DNA of 64,000 bases from Croceimicrobium sp965279135 (GCA_965279135.1 OZ257133.1:1054001-1118000); one strand, 5' to 3'. Counted from the first letter of the stretch, positions 1-9,940 are shown. Notes: generated from the sequence alone by a model not told the origin. Made by a program: numbers and translations.

Positions 1-318
1 CTTAAAATTGAGCTTTAAGACTTTACCAAGGAGCCAGCCTAAAAGAAGGGTAGTGGCGATTCCAAAAAAGGTCAGTACAAATCCTTCAGTACTGCTTTCC
101 AAAGCTTGGTTAGCATTGATGCCAAATCCCAATCCAACCACCGATGATTTTAACGACCAGTTGATGGCGTCCTTATTGCGAGCAGCAAAGGGATGCTTGA
201 AGACTAGTTGGAATAGAAAGCCCAGGATCATAGCAAGTGGAGGGCTAATCCAAGAGCTAAGGCATAAGGCTATAAGAATGAAAAAAACAATGTATGCGAG
301 TTTTCCCTGCACGTTCAA
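1..318 (-). CDS. YeiH/UPF0324-family putative sulfate exporter, N-terminal fragment
   Basis: The 5' end of a gene that runs off the left edge; 106 codons are visible. It reads as a hydrophobic integral membrane protein with a first membrane segment at about residues 8-24 and a second at about 83-98. The motif PPLAMILGF followed by a KHPF segment and SVVGLGFGIN is typical of the YeiH / Cons_hypoth698 family, usually annotated as putative sulfate exporters. There is no in-frame ATG: an in-frame stop lies at 324-322, so translation starts at TTG 318 or GTG 312. A perfect TAnnTTTG -7 box lies ten bases upstream of the TTG. The family assignment comes from a fragment. The substrate is not known from sequence. 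Confidence 0.72.
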   Translation of the reverse strand, partial: MNVQGKLAYIVFFILIALCLSSWISPPLAMILGFLFQLVFKHPFAARNKDAINWSLKSSVVGLGFGINANQALESSTEGFVLTFFGIATTLLLGWLLGKVLKLNFK

Positions 319-327
319 ATTTTACGG

Positions 328-335
328 CAAAGATA
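328..335 (-). promoter_or_regulatory. -7 promoter box TATCTTTG
   Basis: A perfect match to the Bacteroidota primary-sigma -7 consensus TAnnTTTG, ten bases upstream of the TTG start of the YeiH-type gene. No convincing TTG -33 element is seen at the usual spacing. Confidence 0.5.
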
Positions 336-399
336 GCCGACTGGGTTTTTAGTAAGGTGACCTTACTCGCTGGAGCATTAAATGAAAAGCCTTTCCTGC

Positions 400-1041
400 T
401 TAGATACGCTTTGATACACCTATTCTTACGATACCTATGATATCGGGAACCGAGGTTTGACCAATTAAGCCATCAACATCATCACTAAAGGTGCTCCTAA
501 TACCTATGGAGGTATTAAATGCCCAAACAGCATTAATTCGAGTTTTAGCCCCTATTCCCAATTCAGCTAATGGTAAAATAAGAGTACCCTGCACCATGGG
601 GATTCCAAAATTGGTACTCGCTGAAAGTTGATTACTCTGGACGGCTAGACCAGTTAATACAAAAACATAAGGTCTGAAGGGTCGGTAGAGATTAGCCTTA
701 TCGTGATTGTTTCCCAGGTATACATTAAGTCCTCCGGTAGCCGAAAAATGGCTAATAGTTCCACTCATTGCAGCAATTGAGCTAGGATCACCATCGGCGA
801 TGTAGTCAATATTAACCTGTACATAGTCTGCTTTTACGGCAAATTCGAAACGGGGATTTGCAAAGGGGAAATCATATCCTATTCCCAATCCTAAGCCCAT
901 ATCATCACTGAGGATATTGCCACCTGAGGCTTCTCCTTGAATTACCATCGAATTGAGATTGTAATTCACATTATTTTGCCCCTGGGCGATGGAGGCAGAC
1001 AAAAATAAGGTTAGCAGCAGGGCAATTGCTCTTATGTTCAT
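400..1041 (-). CDS. Hypothetical outer-membrane beta-barrel-like protein
   Basis: A 213-residue protein with a clear N-terminal signal peptide (hydrophobic residues 4-20, ending near AQGQ). The mature part has alternating polar/hydrophobic strands with glycine and aromatic residues (LGLGIGYDFPF, PYVFVLTGLAV), as in small Bacteroidota outer-membrane barrels of the OmpW/porin-like class. It ends with an amphipathic strand and a basic tail. It is probably transcribed alone, since 138 bases separate it from the SPFH gene upstream. No specific family is recognised. The outer-membrane location is inferred. Confidence 0.6.
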   Translation of the reverse strand: MNIRAIALLLTLFLSASIAQGQNNVNYNLNSMVIQGEASGGNILSDDMGLGLGIGYDFPFANPRFEFAVKADYVQVNIDYIADGDPSSIAAMSGTISHFSATGGLNVYLGNNHDKANLYRPFRPYVFVLTGLAVQSNQLSASTNFGIPMVQGTLILPLAELGIGAKTRINAVWAFNTSIGIRSTFSDDVDGLIGQTSVPDIIGIVRIGVSKRI

Positions 1042-1179
1042 AGTTCCATTTTAATCCCCTCCTTCGACAAATCTAAAAGTTTCCCTTGATTTTTGAGCGT
1101 TTTCGAGAGGGTATTAAGTGTAGACAGGAGTTAAAACAGCTAAGGTTCGCTATAAATGAGGAAGCTTAGCCCCTGAAAT
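1042..1179. other. Intergenic gap with no recognised feature
   Basis: This 138-base gap lies between two minus-strand genes. I find no tRNA, no strong terminator hairpin and no perfect TAnnTTTG box near the downstream start. It presumably carries the untranslated leader of the outer-membrane protein gene. Confidence 0.4.
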
Positions 1180-2094
1180 CTAGCTACCTGATTCTGAGCC
1201 CTTATTCATTTCAGCAACCTTGTTTCCAACCGCAAAAGAGGAAACTAAATCGTTGAGCATGTTGCTCGCTGCATTTGGGCTATTGGGTAAAAGAATTAGA
1301 TTGCTGTTGGTGTTTTCACTTACTGCATGTAGTGTATCATAATGTTGGGTGATCACAATCAAGGCCGAAGCTTCTTGTGAATTGATTCCTACCTGATTAA
1401 GAACCTCTACGGATTCTTCTAAACCTTTAGCGATTTCCCGTCTCTGATCTGCAATACCTTGACCCTGAAGCCTTTTGCTTTCCGCTTCCGCGGTTGCTTT
1501 AGCCACGATGCGGATGCGTTCCGCTTCTCCTTCATATTCTGCCGCAGTTTTCTGTCGTTCCGCAGCGTTAATCCGGTTCATGGCATTTTTTACTTCTACA
1601 TCTGGATCGATATCTGTTACGAGGGCCTTAATTATTCCATAGCCGTAGGTGTTCATGGCCTCTTCCAATTCCCTCTTAATGGCAATTGCGATATCATCCT
1701 TCTTTTCAAAAACATCATCCAGCCTAAGCTTAGGAACTTCAGCGCGAACGGTATCGAATACATAACTTCTGATCTGCTCCTGAGGATTGTCTAGTTTGTA
1801 GAAAGCCTCATAAACCGCTGCTTTTAGCACCACGAATTGAACAGATACTTTCATCTGAACGAAAACATCATCCTTAGTTTTAGTTTCAACTATTACATCC
1901 AATTGTTGAATCCTGAGGCTCATCCTGCCCGCCACTCTATCCACTAAAGGAATTAGGATGTGTAAACCTGCATTTCGCACGGCCACAAACTTTCCAAATC
2001 GTTCTACAATAGCGACTTGTTGTTGCTTAACAATAAAAAGTCCGAAGACAAGGAACAGTAGAACTGCAACTGCAATGATGATGTATTGTGCCAT
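1180..2094 (-). CDS. SPFH/Band 7 (stomatin/QmcA-like) membrane protein
   Basis: A 304-residue protein with one N-terminal membrane segment (residues 3-22) followed by an SPFH/Band 7 domain (about 20-200). Characteristic segments are VAIVERFGKF, RIQQLDV and TKTKDDVFVQMKVSVQF. A charged coiled-coil (about 170-225, NRINAAERQKTAAEYEGEAERI) is typical of stomatin/prohibitin oligomers. Members form membrane scaffolds and often modulate membrane proteases. The usual NfeD partner is not adjacent: both neighbours are small outer-membrane-like proteins. The length is normal for the QmcA/stomatin class. The exact role is not predictable. Confidence 0.9.
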   Translation of the reverse strand: MAQYIIIAVAVLLFLVFGLFIVKQQQVAIVERFGKFVAVRNAGLHILIPLVDRVAGRMSLRIQQLDVIVETKTKDDVFVQMKVSVQFVVLKAAVYEAFYKLDNPQEQIRSYVFDTVRAEVPKLRLDDVFEKKDDIAIAIKRELEEAMNTYGYGIIKALVTDIDPDVEVKNAMNRINAAERQKTAAEYEGEAERIRIVAKATAEAESKRLQGQGIADQRREIAKGLEESVEVLNQVGINSQEASALIVITQHYDTLHAVSENTNSNLILLPNSPNAASNMLNDLVSSFAVGNKVAEMNKGSESGS

Positions 2095-2165
2095 AGCTAA
2101 AATTTGGGCTTGAAGTTAGCAATTAAGCCTCGCCATCGACAATACTTTGACCGGATTTTTTCCGC

Positions 2166-2819
2166 TTATCGGAATTTGTAAAAGGAATAACTCATGCCTA
2201 CTCCCACCTGAAAAATCCAATCATTTACACCGGTGTTTCCCTGGTTTCCATCCCAACGGTCGTTGAAGCCATGTTGAAAGCCGATTTGGGCTTCATAACT
2301 CCAGAATTCATTGCGAAAGATCCGATACCCAACTTGAGCCATAGTGTTAAATGATATACCCGGTATATCTCTATAGGTATTGTCATTGCCAATATTGGAA
2401 GGGGTTACATAATTGGAATAATAGATCGCTGGCCCAAAATATACTCCAGCAAAGAAGGCATCCTGGTTTTTCTCAGGGACATAGTCTAATAGCCATTTGT
2501 CCAAATAAAACCGAACCCCAACTAAGGGACTCAACACAAAACTATGAGCATCATATCTCATGCCGCCATCTCCACTTCCATTAATCTGTGGACGCATGTA
2601 GTCCAGGTTTAACAAGCCAACTATTTGGAATCTTTCATCTGATGGCAGCCAATAGGAGTAATATCCATACAGGTGGATACCTGGTTCCTCGATAAGGCTT
2701 CCCGGAGATGTACTCTCTCCACGAAAGGCGGATGTTCCAATACCAAATCCTAAGGTATTGTATTGCGCAGAAATCGGTAGGCTAAGAGCTAGCAGAAGGG
2801 AGCAAAGAATGAGACGCAT
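2166..2819 (-). CDS. Hypothetical outer-membrane protein with signal peptide
   Basis: A 217-residue protein with a signal peptide (residues 1-18, cleavage near ISAQ). The remainder is rich in aromatic residues and glycine in beta-strand-like alternation and ends in MSYSFYKFR, consistent with an outer-membrane barrel closing strand. It resembles the general PorT/OmpW-like barrel class, but I cannot name a family. It is transcribed towards the SPFH gene with about 70 bases between and is divergent from the J-domain gene. The location is inferred from the signal peptide and strand pattern. Confidence 0.6.
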   Translation of the reverse strand: MRLILCSLLLALSLPISAQYNTLGFGIGTSAFRGESTSPGSLIEEPGIHLYGYYSYWLPSDERFQIVGLLNLDYMRPQINGSGDGGMRYDAHSFVLSPLVGVRFYLDKWLLDYVPEKNQDAFFAGVYFGPAIYYSNYVTPSNIGNDNTYRDIPGISFNTMAQVGYRIFRNEFWSYEAQIGFQHGFNDRWDGNQGNTGVNDWIFQVGVGMSYSFYKFR

Positions 2820-2888
2820 AGTACCTTATTTATATAATTTTAGCGTTTGAATTTAGAACTTATTGTTCTCTGAACGGAATTTGCTGAT

Positions 2889-3809
2889 TTGGACAAGTAT
2901 TATCGTGTTTTAGGTTTAGATTCTGCTGCAACTCTCGAAGAGGTTAAGAAGGCCTACAGAAAGCTGGCTCTACAATTTCATCCAGATTTGCATAGTGGCA
3001 CTGAAGAACGATTTAAAGAGATTGTTGAGGCTTATGAGATGATCACCTCCTATAAGGCTTCTAAGCAAAAGAGGCGGAGCATGTCGGCAGAGGAGTTGGA
3101 ACGTTTTTATGATCTTCTGAAAAAGGCGGCCGAAGAAAAAGCTCGAGAAAAGGCTTTTGCCCACGCTGCCAAAGTAAGAGCAGAAAAGCAAAAGGAGCAG
3201 GAGAAATCGTATCGAACGGCAGTTTACTCTTTTATTGGTCTGGTAGTGTTTATCATGTTGGCATACAACTCTTATTTCTGGCATTTGGATTGGCAGATTT
3301 CAAGATCGCCTGTTGAGGTTATGGCTCAAGTTACCGGCATTGAGGCCAACCGGGTTGTATATACCTTTCCTTCAGGAGATAGCCTAATTGAGGATAGACG
3401 CTATGTGCGCGGATCAGGATTAAGAATGTATTCAGATGCCGGTATGCCATTAAGGATAGGGGATCAGTTTAGAATTGTTTACAGAAAAGATGATCCTGAC
3501 TATAATAAGCTTGATACCTACACAGTAAGTAGTAAGACTTTTAACCGGTATGTTGATATTGCTGCGCAGGCTATAATTCGTTACCATCTCGACCCATTAG
3601 ATCCGAGCTCAACTACAATTAGCAGAGCCAAAGCTAAGTGTTTGGCATTGTTAATTTATGAGAAGTACGGGATAGAGGGACTGGTGCGATGCTATCATTT
3701 TGATAGTCACCCCTTAGAGCGTTTTACGACTAATTCCTGGACTTGGTATTTCTTCTGGAAAGGAGATGAGATGCAAGAGATTCGCACAGCCTGTGCACTA
3801 GACAACTAG
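2889..3809 (+). CDS. Membrane-anchored J-domain protein
   Basis: A 306-residue protein starting at TTG; an in-frame stop at 2871-2873 leaves no upstream alternative. Residues 1-55 form a J-domain with the diagnostic HPD at 31-33, which stimulates Hsp70 (DnaK) ATPase. A Lys/Glu-rich helix (about 58-110) leads to one membrane segment (about 112-130). The C-terminal 170 residues begin with a small beta-domain reminiscent of DUF3592 (VVYTFPSGDSLIEDRRY). The predicted topology puts the J-domain in the cytoplasm and the beta-domain across the membrane. No DnaJ zinc fingers are present, so it is a type III J-protein. Its client is unknown. Confidence 0.75.
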   Translation: MDKYYRVLGLDSAATLEEVKKAYRKLALQFHPDLHSGTEERFKEIVEAYEMITSYKASKQKRRSMSAEELERFYDLLKKAAEEKAREKAFAHAAKVRAEKQKEQEKSYRTAVYSFIGLVVFIMLAYNSYFWHLDWQISRSPVEVMAQVTGIEANRVVYTFPSGDSLIEDRRYVRGSGLRMYSDAGMPLRIGDQFRIVYRKDDPDYNKLDTYTVSSKTFNRYVDIAAQAIIRYHLDPLDPSSTTISRAKAKCLALLIYEKYGIEGLVRCYHFDSHPLERFTTNSWTWYFFWKGDEMQEIRTACALDN

Positions 3810-3818
3810 GGATTTAAG

Positions 3819-3826
3819 TAATTTTG
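3819..3826 (+). promoter_or_regulatory. -7 promoter box TAATTTTG upstream of hisS
   Basis: A perfect TAnnTTTG match 16 bases before the hisS ATG, in the 33-base gap after the J-domain gene. It would drive hisS and the overlapping hutH. Confidence 0.5.
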
Positions 3827-3842
3827 CCCGCAAATTTGTACT

Positions 3843-5222
3843 ATGGCTTCCAAAGCATCTCTTCCAAGAGGTACACGTGATTTGCTGCCTAAGCAAATGG
3901 CGCAGCGTGAATATATTATCGAGACGCTTAAGTCTGCATTTCGTTCCTATGGTTTTCTTCCAATAGAAACCCCGGCTTTGGAAAAGCTGGAAACACTAAC
4001 CGGAAAGTATGGGGAAGAAGGGGATCGCCTAATTTTTAAGATTTTACCACGCGGTGATAAGTTCGAAAAAGTATTTCAGGCCGAGGATGTTCGTCAACAA
4101 TTAGGTAACAGCCTTGAGGAAGCTTTGCGCTATGATCTTACTGTACCCTTTGCGCGATTTGTGGTACAAAATCAAAATGAATTGCACTTTCCGTTCAAGC
4201 GCTATCAAATCCAACCGGTTTGGCGTGCTGATCGACCTGCTAAAGGTCGTTTTCGGGAATTCTACCAATGCGATGCCGATGTAATTGGATCGGATTCTCT
4301 TTGGCAAGAGGTAGACTTCATCTCCTTGTATCAGGAGGTATTCGATTCCTTGGGCTTGGAGGTGAGCATCAAACTTAATCACCGCAAAATTTTGCAGGGT
4401 ATTACCGAGCGATTTGGAGTCGAGAATTATTTTGGAGATTTCACTGTAGCCTTAGATAAGCTGGATAAAATCGGCTTAGATAAGGTAAAGAGCGACATGA
4501 CTGATCGGGGCTTACCTGAAAATGCCTTAGAAGCACTTGAATTTATATACAACCTTAAAGGTGAAAACGCAGCTATCCTCAATAAGCTTGAATCGGAGTT
4601 GAGTGATTCGTCAGAAGGAATGTCAGGAATTGAGGACCTTAAGTTTATTATCAATTCATGTGAAACTCTGGGAAAAGGTACAAGTCTACAGTTGGATTTC
4701 ACATTGGCTCGTGGTCTCGATTACTACACGGGAGCTATCTTCGAGGTAAAAGCGATAGGAGTTGACCTTGGATCTGTAGGTGGTGGTGGACGTTATGACG
4801 ATTTAACCAGTGTCTTTGGTCTTAAAAACATGCCTGGAATAGGTATCTCATTTGGTCTGGATCGAATTCAAATCGCCTTGGATAGTATAAATCAGGAGGA
4901 GGATTTGAAGAACGGAACGGATAAGTTCATGTTTGCAAACTTTGGCTCTAAGGAAGCCTTGTATTCTAATAAGTTAGCTGCCCAATTGAGGCAGATGGGA
5001 TTGAAGGTGGAGCTTTATCCAGATCCCGTAAAAGTGCGAAAGCAATTAGACTATGCTAATCGTAAAGGCATACGTTATGTAATTTTAATTGGCTCCCAGG
5101 AGATGGAAGATGGATTGTTCACAGTTAAGGACATGAAGGATGGAAGCCAGAAAAAACTAGGAGCCATCGAATTATTAGAGGCTTTTAATCCATCTCAAAA
5201 AATAAATGATGTCCGACATTAA
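3843..5222 (+). CDS. hisS: Histidine--tRNA ligase
   Basis: Charges tRNA-His with histidine in the cytoplasm. The 459-residue length is normal for class IIa HisRS. Visible motifs are the N-terminal LPRGTRDLLP, class II motif 2 (WRADRPAKGRFREF with QCDADVIG), the histidine-specific ARGLDYYTGAIFEV and motif 3 (GIGISFGLDR). A C-terminal anticodon-binding domain covers about residues 360-450. The last 17 bases overlap the start of hutH, so the enzyme that uses histidine for translation and the one that destroys it share a transcript. A perfect -7 box precedes the ATG. Confidence 0.97.
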   Translation: MASKASLPRGTRDLLPKQMAQREYIIETLKSAFRSYGFLPIETPALEKLETLTGKYGEEGDRLIFKILPRGDKFEKVFQAEDVRQQLGNSLEEALRYDLTVPFARFVVQNQNELHFPFKRYQIQPVWRADRPAKGRFREFYQCDADVIGSDSLWQEVDFISLYQEVFDSLGLEVSIKLNHRKILQGITERFGVENYFGDFTVALDKLDKIGLDKVKSDMTDRGLPENALEALEFIYNLKGENAAILNKLESELSDSSEGMSGIEDLKFIINSCETLGKGTSLQLDFTLARGLDYYTGAIFEVKAIGVDLGSVGGGGRYDDLTSVFGLKNMPGIGISFGLDRIQIALDSINQEEDLKNGTDKFMFANFGSKEALYSNKLAAQLRQMGLKVELYPDPVKVRKQLDYANRKGIRYVILIGSQEMEDGLFTVKDMKDGSQKKLGAIELLEAFNPSQKINDVRH

Positions 5223-6720
5223 TCCCTTTCATTTAAGCAGTGATCATTTAAGCTTAGAAATTCTACATAAGGAGTTTAGCTTCGGCTCAAGAGTTGAGCT
5301 ATCTGAAGAAGCTAGACGTAAGGTGGCAAAGTGCCGCGTGTACCTAGATGAGAAGATTGATAGGGAAGAGGTACCAATTTATGGCATAAACACTGGTTTT
5401 GGTTCCTTATGTGATGTTGCTATTGAAGGTCGCGATTTAGACCGTTTGCAACTCAATTTAGTGCGGTCCCATGCTTGTGGCAGTGGTGAGCGGATTGCTC
5501 CGGATTTAGTTCGATTAATGCTGCTTCTCAAAGCTAGAGGGCTTTCTTATGGACATAGCGGGGTACAGGTCGATACCATTGAACAACTCCTGTACTTTTA
5601 TAACCATGGGATTACTCCCGAGGTATTCGAGCAAGGCTCTTTAGGAGCATCGGGAGATTTAGCACCCTTGGCACATTTAAGTCTGGCTCTTATGGGAGAA
5701 GGGAAGGTCCTTTATGAGGATAAGTATATGGACACCTCAGAGGTGCTAGAGGAAATTGATCGGGCGCCAGTAAAACTTCAGTCCAAAGAAGGTATTGCCC
5801 TCCTCAATGGAACGCAGTTTATGCTTGCAATGGGGCTGAAGGCCACATTCGAATTAAGGAAGCTTGCCTATTTAGCCGATATTATCGGAGCCCTATCATT
5901 AGAGGCATTTGATGGAAGGCCCGAACCTTTCGATGATCTCATTCATGCTATCCGTTCACATGACGGTCAGCGCAGCACTGCTAAGCATTTCCGCAACCTT
6001 TTAGAGGGTAGCAGCATAATCACCCGCAAGAAAAAGCATGTTCAAGATCCCTATTCTTTCCGTTGTATTCCTCAAGTCCATGGCGCAAGTAAAGACGCCT
6101 TAAGTCATGCGGAATCTGTATTTGAGAAAGAGCTAAATTCTGTAACTGATAATCCTACTATTTTCCCTGATGAGGATAAGATTATTAGTGGAGGGAATTT
6201 TCACGGTCAACCCCTGGCATTAGCGCTGGACCATTTAGCTATAGCAGCAGCAGAATGGGCTAGCATATCAGAGCGACGTACCTATTTGCTTATTTCCGGG
6301 CAAAGGGATTTGCCGGCATTTTTAGTTGCCAAGCCTGGTTTAAACAGTGGATTGATGATTGCGCAGTATACGGCAGCCTCCGTTGTAAGTCAGAACAAGC
6401 AGCTATGCAGTCCCGCTTCAGTCGATAGTATAATTTCGTCGAATGGTCAGGAGGATCATGTAAGCATGGGAGCAAATGCCGGAACCAAATTGCAGAAGGT
6501 TGTGGATAACTTAAAGACCGTTTTAGGTATTGAACTCCTAACCGCATCTCAGGCGCTTTTTTTCCGCAATGGACGAAGTTCAGAACGACTTCAAACTTTT
6601 GTTGAAGCTTTTAGAGAAAAAGTACCTTTTATTGAAGAAGATCGAATACTACATTCTGATATGAAGGCTGCTCGTGATTTTATAGAGCAGTACCCGGTTG
6701 AGATTTCAGAATTGTATTAA
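5206..6720 (+). CDS. hutH: Histidine ammonia-lyase
   Basis: Catalyses L-histidine to trans-urocanate plus ammonia, the first step of histidine catabolism. Ala-Ser-Gly at 148-150 within GSLGASGDLAPLAHL forms the MIO electrophile. Other family segments are YGINTGFG (59-66), SHACGSGE and the C-terminal QEDHVSMGANAG. The 504-residue length is normal. ATG occurs twice in tandem (5206, 5209), so the start is uncertain by one codon. The start lies inside hisS. The stop TAA interlocks with that of the convergent T9SS gene. hutI and hutG are about 29 kb away and no hutU is in the window. An aromatic ammonia-lyase or aminomutase is less likely given the hut genes nearby. Confidence 0.95.
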   Translation: MMSDINPFHLSSDHLSLEILHKEFSFGSRVELSEEARRKVAKCRVYLDEKIDREEVPIYGINTGFGSLCDVAIEGRDLDRLQLNLVRSHACGSGERIAPDLVRLMLLLKARGLSYGHSGVQVDTIEQLLYFYNHGITPEVFEQGSLGASGDLAPLAHLSLALMGEGKVLYEDKYMDTSEVLEEIDRAPVKLQSKEGIALLNGTQFMLAMGLKATFELRKLAYLADIIGALSLEAFDGRPEPFDDLIHAIRSHDGQRSTAKHFRNLLEGSSIITRKKKHVQDPYSFRCIPQVHGASKDALSHAESVFEKELNSVTDNPTIFPDEDKIISGGNFHGQPLALALDHLAIAAAEWASISERRTYLLISGQRDLPAFLVAKPGLNSGLMIAQYTAASVVSQNKQLCSPASVDSIISSNGQEDHVSMGANAGTKLQKVVDNLKTVLGIELLTASQALFFRNGRSSERLQTFVEAFREKVPFIEEDRILHSDMKAARDFIEQYPVEISELY

Positions 6721-9700
6721 CGGATCAGGCTGATAAAGCCAGTGGTTTTACGATCCGACTCTAAGAGGATATAAGTGTATACACCACCTGGGGCTTCTGA
6801 TCCGGCGATCATACCATTCCAGAATTCATTGAAGGGCTCTTGAGTTTCGAAAACCAGATTCCCCCAACGATTAAAGATTTGTAAGACCGATCCTTCTTTA
6901 CAAGGGTCGCCAAATATTTGAAATTCATCATTAAGTCCATCACCGTTTGGAGTAAAGGCATTTGGCGCATAGACTTCATTGCGTACTTCATCAATTTGAA
7001 TTTCGAAATCCTGAATAAAGGTTTTAGAACAAAGGGTGTCTGTAACCCTTAGAGATATGGTTTTAAGTCCCGGGGTTTCGAACCTTATACCTGGGCTACG
7101 ACCATCATATCTTTTTCCTTCCGCTTCCCAATCATAAACCAAATTAGGTCTGTCAAACTCTAGAAAGACATCAACTTCGCCATTACTGCAACTGCTTACA
7201 GTGGTGGCTATTTCCGGTGCAATTGAGCTATCCACAAAGGTAACCGTTCGATATGCCGTATCAGAACGCATACAAATGGTATCAAAAGCAATTAACTCAA
7301 TTTCATAGGTTCCAAAACCTGGGAATTGGTGTTTTGGATTGACTTCATCGCTGGTGGAGCCATCACCGAAGTTCCAGTGGTAAGAGTTAGCAATTATACT
7401 CAGGTTATGAAATTTAGCCTCCAGGTTTTGATCACAACCAACGTAATTACTCATGAAATTGGTAATTGGCTTGCGGGCAGTGCCATGCTCAATTTCAATT
7501 ATAGCCGTATCGGAAATCTGGCAGATGGTATCATAAGCCACTAATCGAATTGTGTAATTGCCCAAGTCCCGATAGGTTACGGTAGGATTTTCAGCGGTGG
7601 ATGAATCGCCATTTCCAAACTGCCATTCGTAATTAGTTGCATTGATCGAGTTATTTCGAAGATTTACAATCAAACCATCACAAAGGCTATCTACTGAGGT
7701 AGTGAAACCTATCCTTGCGTCAGCATCCAAAATTTGATTAAAGCTAAACTTAAACACGGCCATATTACAGCCAGGTGCACCAGCATTAGGCGAATATGCT
7801 CCGGGAGTGGTTGGGAAACTGCGGTTGTTACAATTAGAGCAAACTGCCTGATAGATCGTGCCGTCTTTAGTGAATCGCGAAGTTCCTCCATCAACATGCT
7901 CATTGTCTTGTCCCCCTAAATAGCTGGCATAAAGTAGCTGATTAGCATTGTGCCCCAGAATCATAAAGTAGAAATCGCTGCCATCAGTATTTGATTGATA
8001 GGCGTCATTTGTCGTAGGCAGACCATAGGTATTACCATTTTGAGTGGCAGGGAATCCTACAACATTCGATTGACCATTCCATCCCGATAGATAAATATTG
8101 AGGCATTTATCTACCATGAAAGCACTAGGTACTATATCCTGTTTGTTTTGCCCGCTACCTACCAAGGTTTGCCATTTAACCTGACTCAAATTGGAGTCTA
8201 GCTTGGCAATAAACTGACGAGAACCTCCGCTGGCATACACACCACTACTAACATTTAGAGAACCCTTGGCATGACCGGTTAAATAGACATCTCCTTGATA
8301 ATCGACATCAACCATAAATACCTGATCATCTTTATTAGTGCCATAACGCGTGCTGTGAATGAGGTTCCCACTAATTAAATCCAGACTGGCTACATAACCA
8401 TCATTTTCTCCGATTTGCGATGGGGCAAGGCTATTAAGAGTAGTAGGTAAATCAGCACCTTTGGTAGTACCGCAGATGTATACTTTGTCTTCGAAGGGAT
8501 GTAAGGCATAGCCAGTCTCGGCTCCCAAGCCACCATAATATCTTCCCCAGTGCAAGGATTTCAGATCATTTGCGAAAAGACCAACTAAAGCATCTTGAGA
8601 GTTTTGGTTTCGGTCATTAGCATTGGCACCTGTTAAAGGAACATCCATGCTAAATGTGGAATTGATTACCAGGATATCTCCATCTTCCGTTAATTCAATT
8701 TCACCGCGATAATGATCACCATAGTTATAATAGACATCTTTATTAAAACCATCATTGCCTGTACCTCCCCAATAAGTAGAACCTAGAAGACTGGAGCCAT
8801 CCGTGCTAATTTTGCAATGAACAGGTCGCTTCCATTATTGTAATCATTGAAAGCATAGGAGCTTTGATAAGTCCCGCCCATGAAGCCGCTTTGGTAGGCA
8901 TCGGCATCAATTGGAAAATCATTTGAGCCTGTATTTCCAAGAACGTAAAGGTTGCCTTGTTCATCACTTACTACAGAATGCACAATGTCAATATCCTTTC
9001 CACCCAAATAAGTGGCGTAGAGTAATTGAGAACCATTGGCATTAAACTTACTGATGCTAACATCTACGTTGAAAATGCTATCTCCTGCAAATTGGGCCTG
9101 AAAAACTCCGTTGGTTATGGGATAGTTACTGCCGAAATTTACACCCGCACCGTAAATGGATCCATTATCACCGTTTGCAGCGCTATTACCAAAATTGAGG
9201 TCGGCGGAGCCTGAGAAGGTTGCAAATTCCAAGGCTGGATCAATAACTAAAGGCTTTCCTTTTCGGTAGCCTCGTACTTTGAAGGAGACTATATCACCTT
9301 CCAACTGGTATTCAACTTTTACAGTTTTCTTTTCACCATTAATGAGTTGGTAGGAATAGGGGATTGATTCGATTACATCACCAAAAGCGGTTTCTAAATG
9401 TAGTTTTCCTTCCTTGATGGAGAGCGACTTCAGGCCTTTATAGCGAATCTTGATATCTTCAGGACGGGCATTCTCGTCTAAAACTATATCGTATTTCAGT
9501 AGTTGCTGGTCTTCATAAAACCTAAGATCAATTCCCGGTAGATAATCTGAAAGGCGATTTTCTTTGTAAGATCCCAAATTGCTTTGCCAGCGAGAAGGGT
9601 CGCTTCCGATAAAGTAATGACGTTTGTAATCAGATTTGCCTTCGGGCTGCCACTTATTCCCTTTCCGGGCGCCGAGGAATTCCGCCTCAAAAGCAAGAGC

Positions 9701-9940
9701 CCTTTTAGCATGGTGATGTTGAAGCTTAGGTCCGAAGTGTCCGCGAAGCTCGTGCTCAGGTTCAACTAGTAAAATTTTATAACCGGTAGACTTGAAAAAG
9801 ACGGCTCCTTGTTTAAGTTCGAGCTTTGCGCTGAAGTCTCCGTCCCATTGTCCGCGATTCTCCACGAAATAGGCTTGCGCATCAACTAGAGCCGGTATCC
9901 CAAGTAGCCCTAGTAAGAAAATTTTAAACAGTCCCCGCAC
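6717..9940 (-). pseudogene. T9SS type B sorting-domain protein, broken by a single-base frameshift
   Basis: Two reading frames, 9940 to 8783 and (in the next frame) about 8810 down to 6717, together form one protein. It has a signal peptide (1-21, GTG start), a DUF7948-like region beginning FVENRGQWDG, and SBBP beta-propeller repeats (repeated LLYATYLGG and SLLGSTYWGG motifs). Two PKD-like domains follow (NYEWQFGNGD, YHWNFGDGS), then a type B C-terminal domain (NAFTPNGDGLNDEF ... NRWGNLVFE). The spanned 3224 bases become 1075 codons (1074 residues) if one base is added. The frame changes at the A4 run read from 8813 to 8810: one more A gives the family-like FIAKISTDG instead of FIAKLARMAPVF and a stop. 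It is either a recent pseudogene or a homopolymer sequencing error. An intact product would be a surface or secreted cargo of the type IX system. Confidence 0.88.

Noticed and set aside
8..352. Plus-strand frame of 114 codons at the left edge
   Set aside because: The opposite strand encodes a convincing YeiH-type membrane protein with a promoter box; the plus frame has no recognisable features.
6717..9940. Reading the T9SS region as two separate genes
   Set aside because: The 134-base gap is open in the correct frame, motifs continue through it, and the total length needs exactly one extra base.
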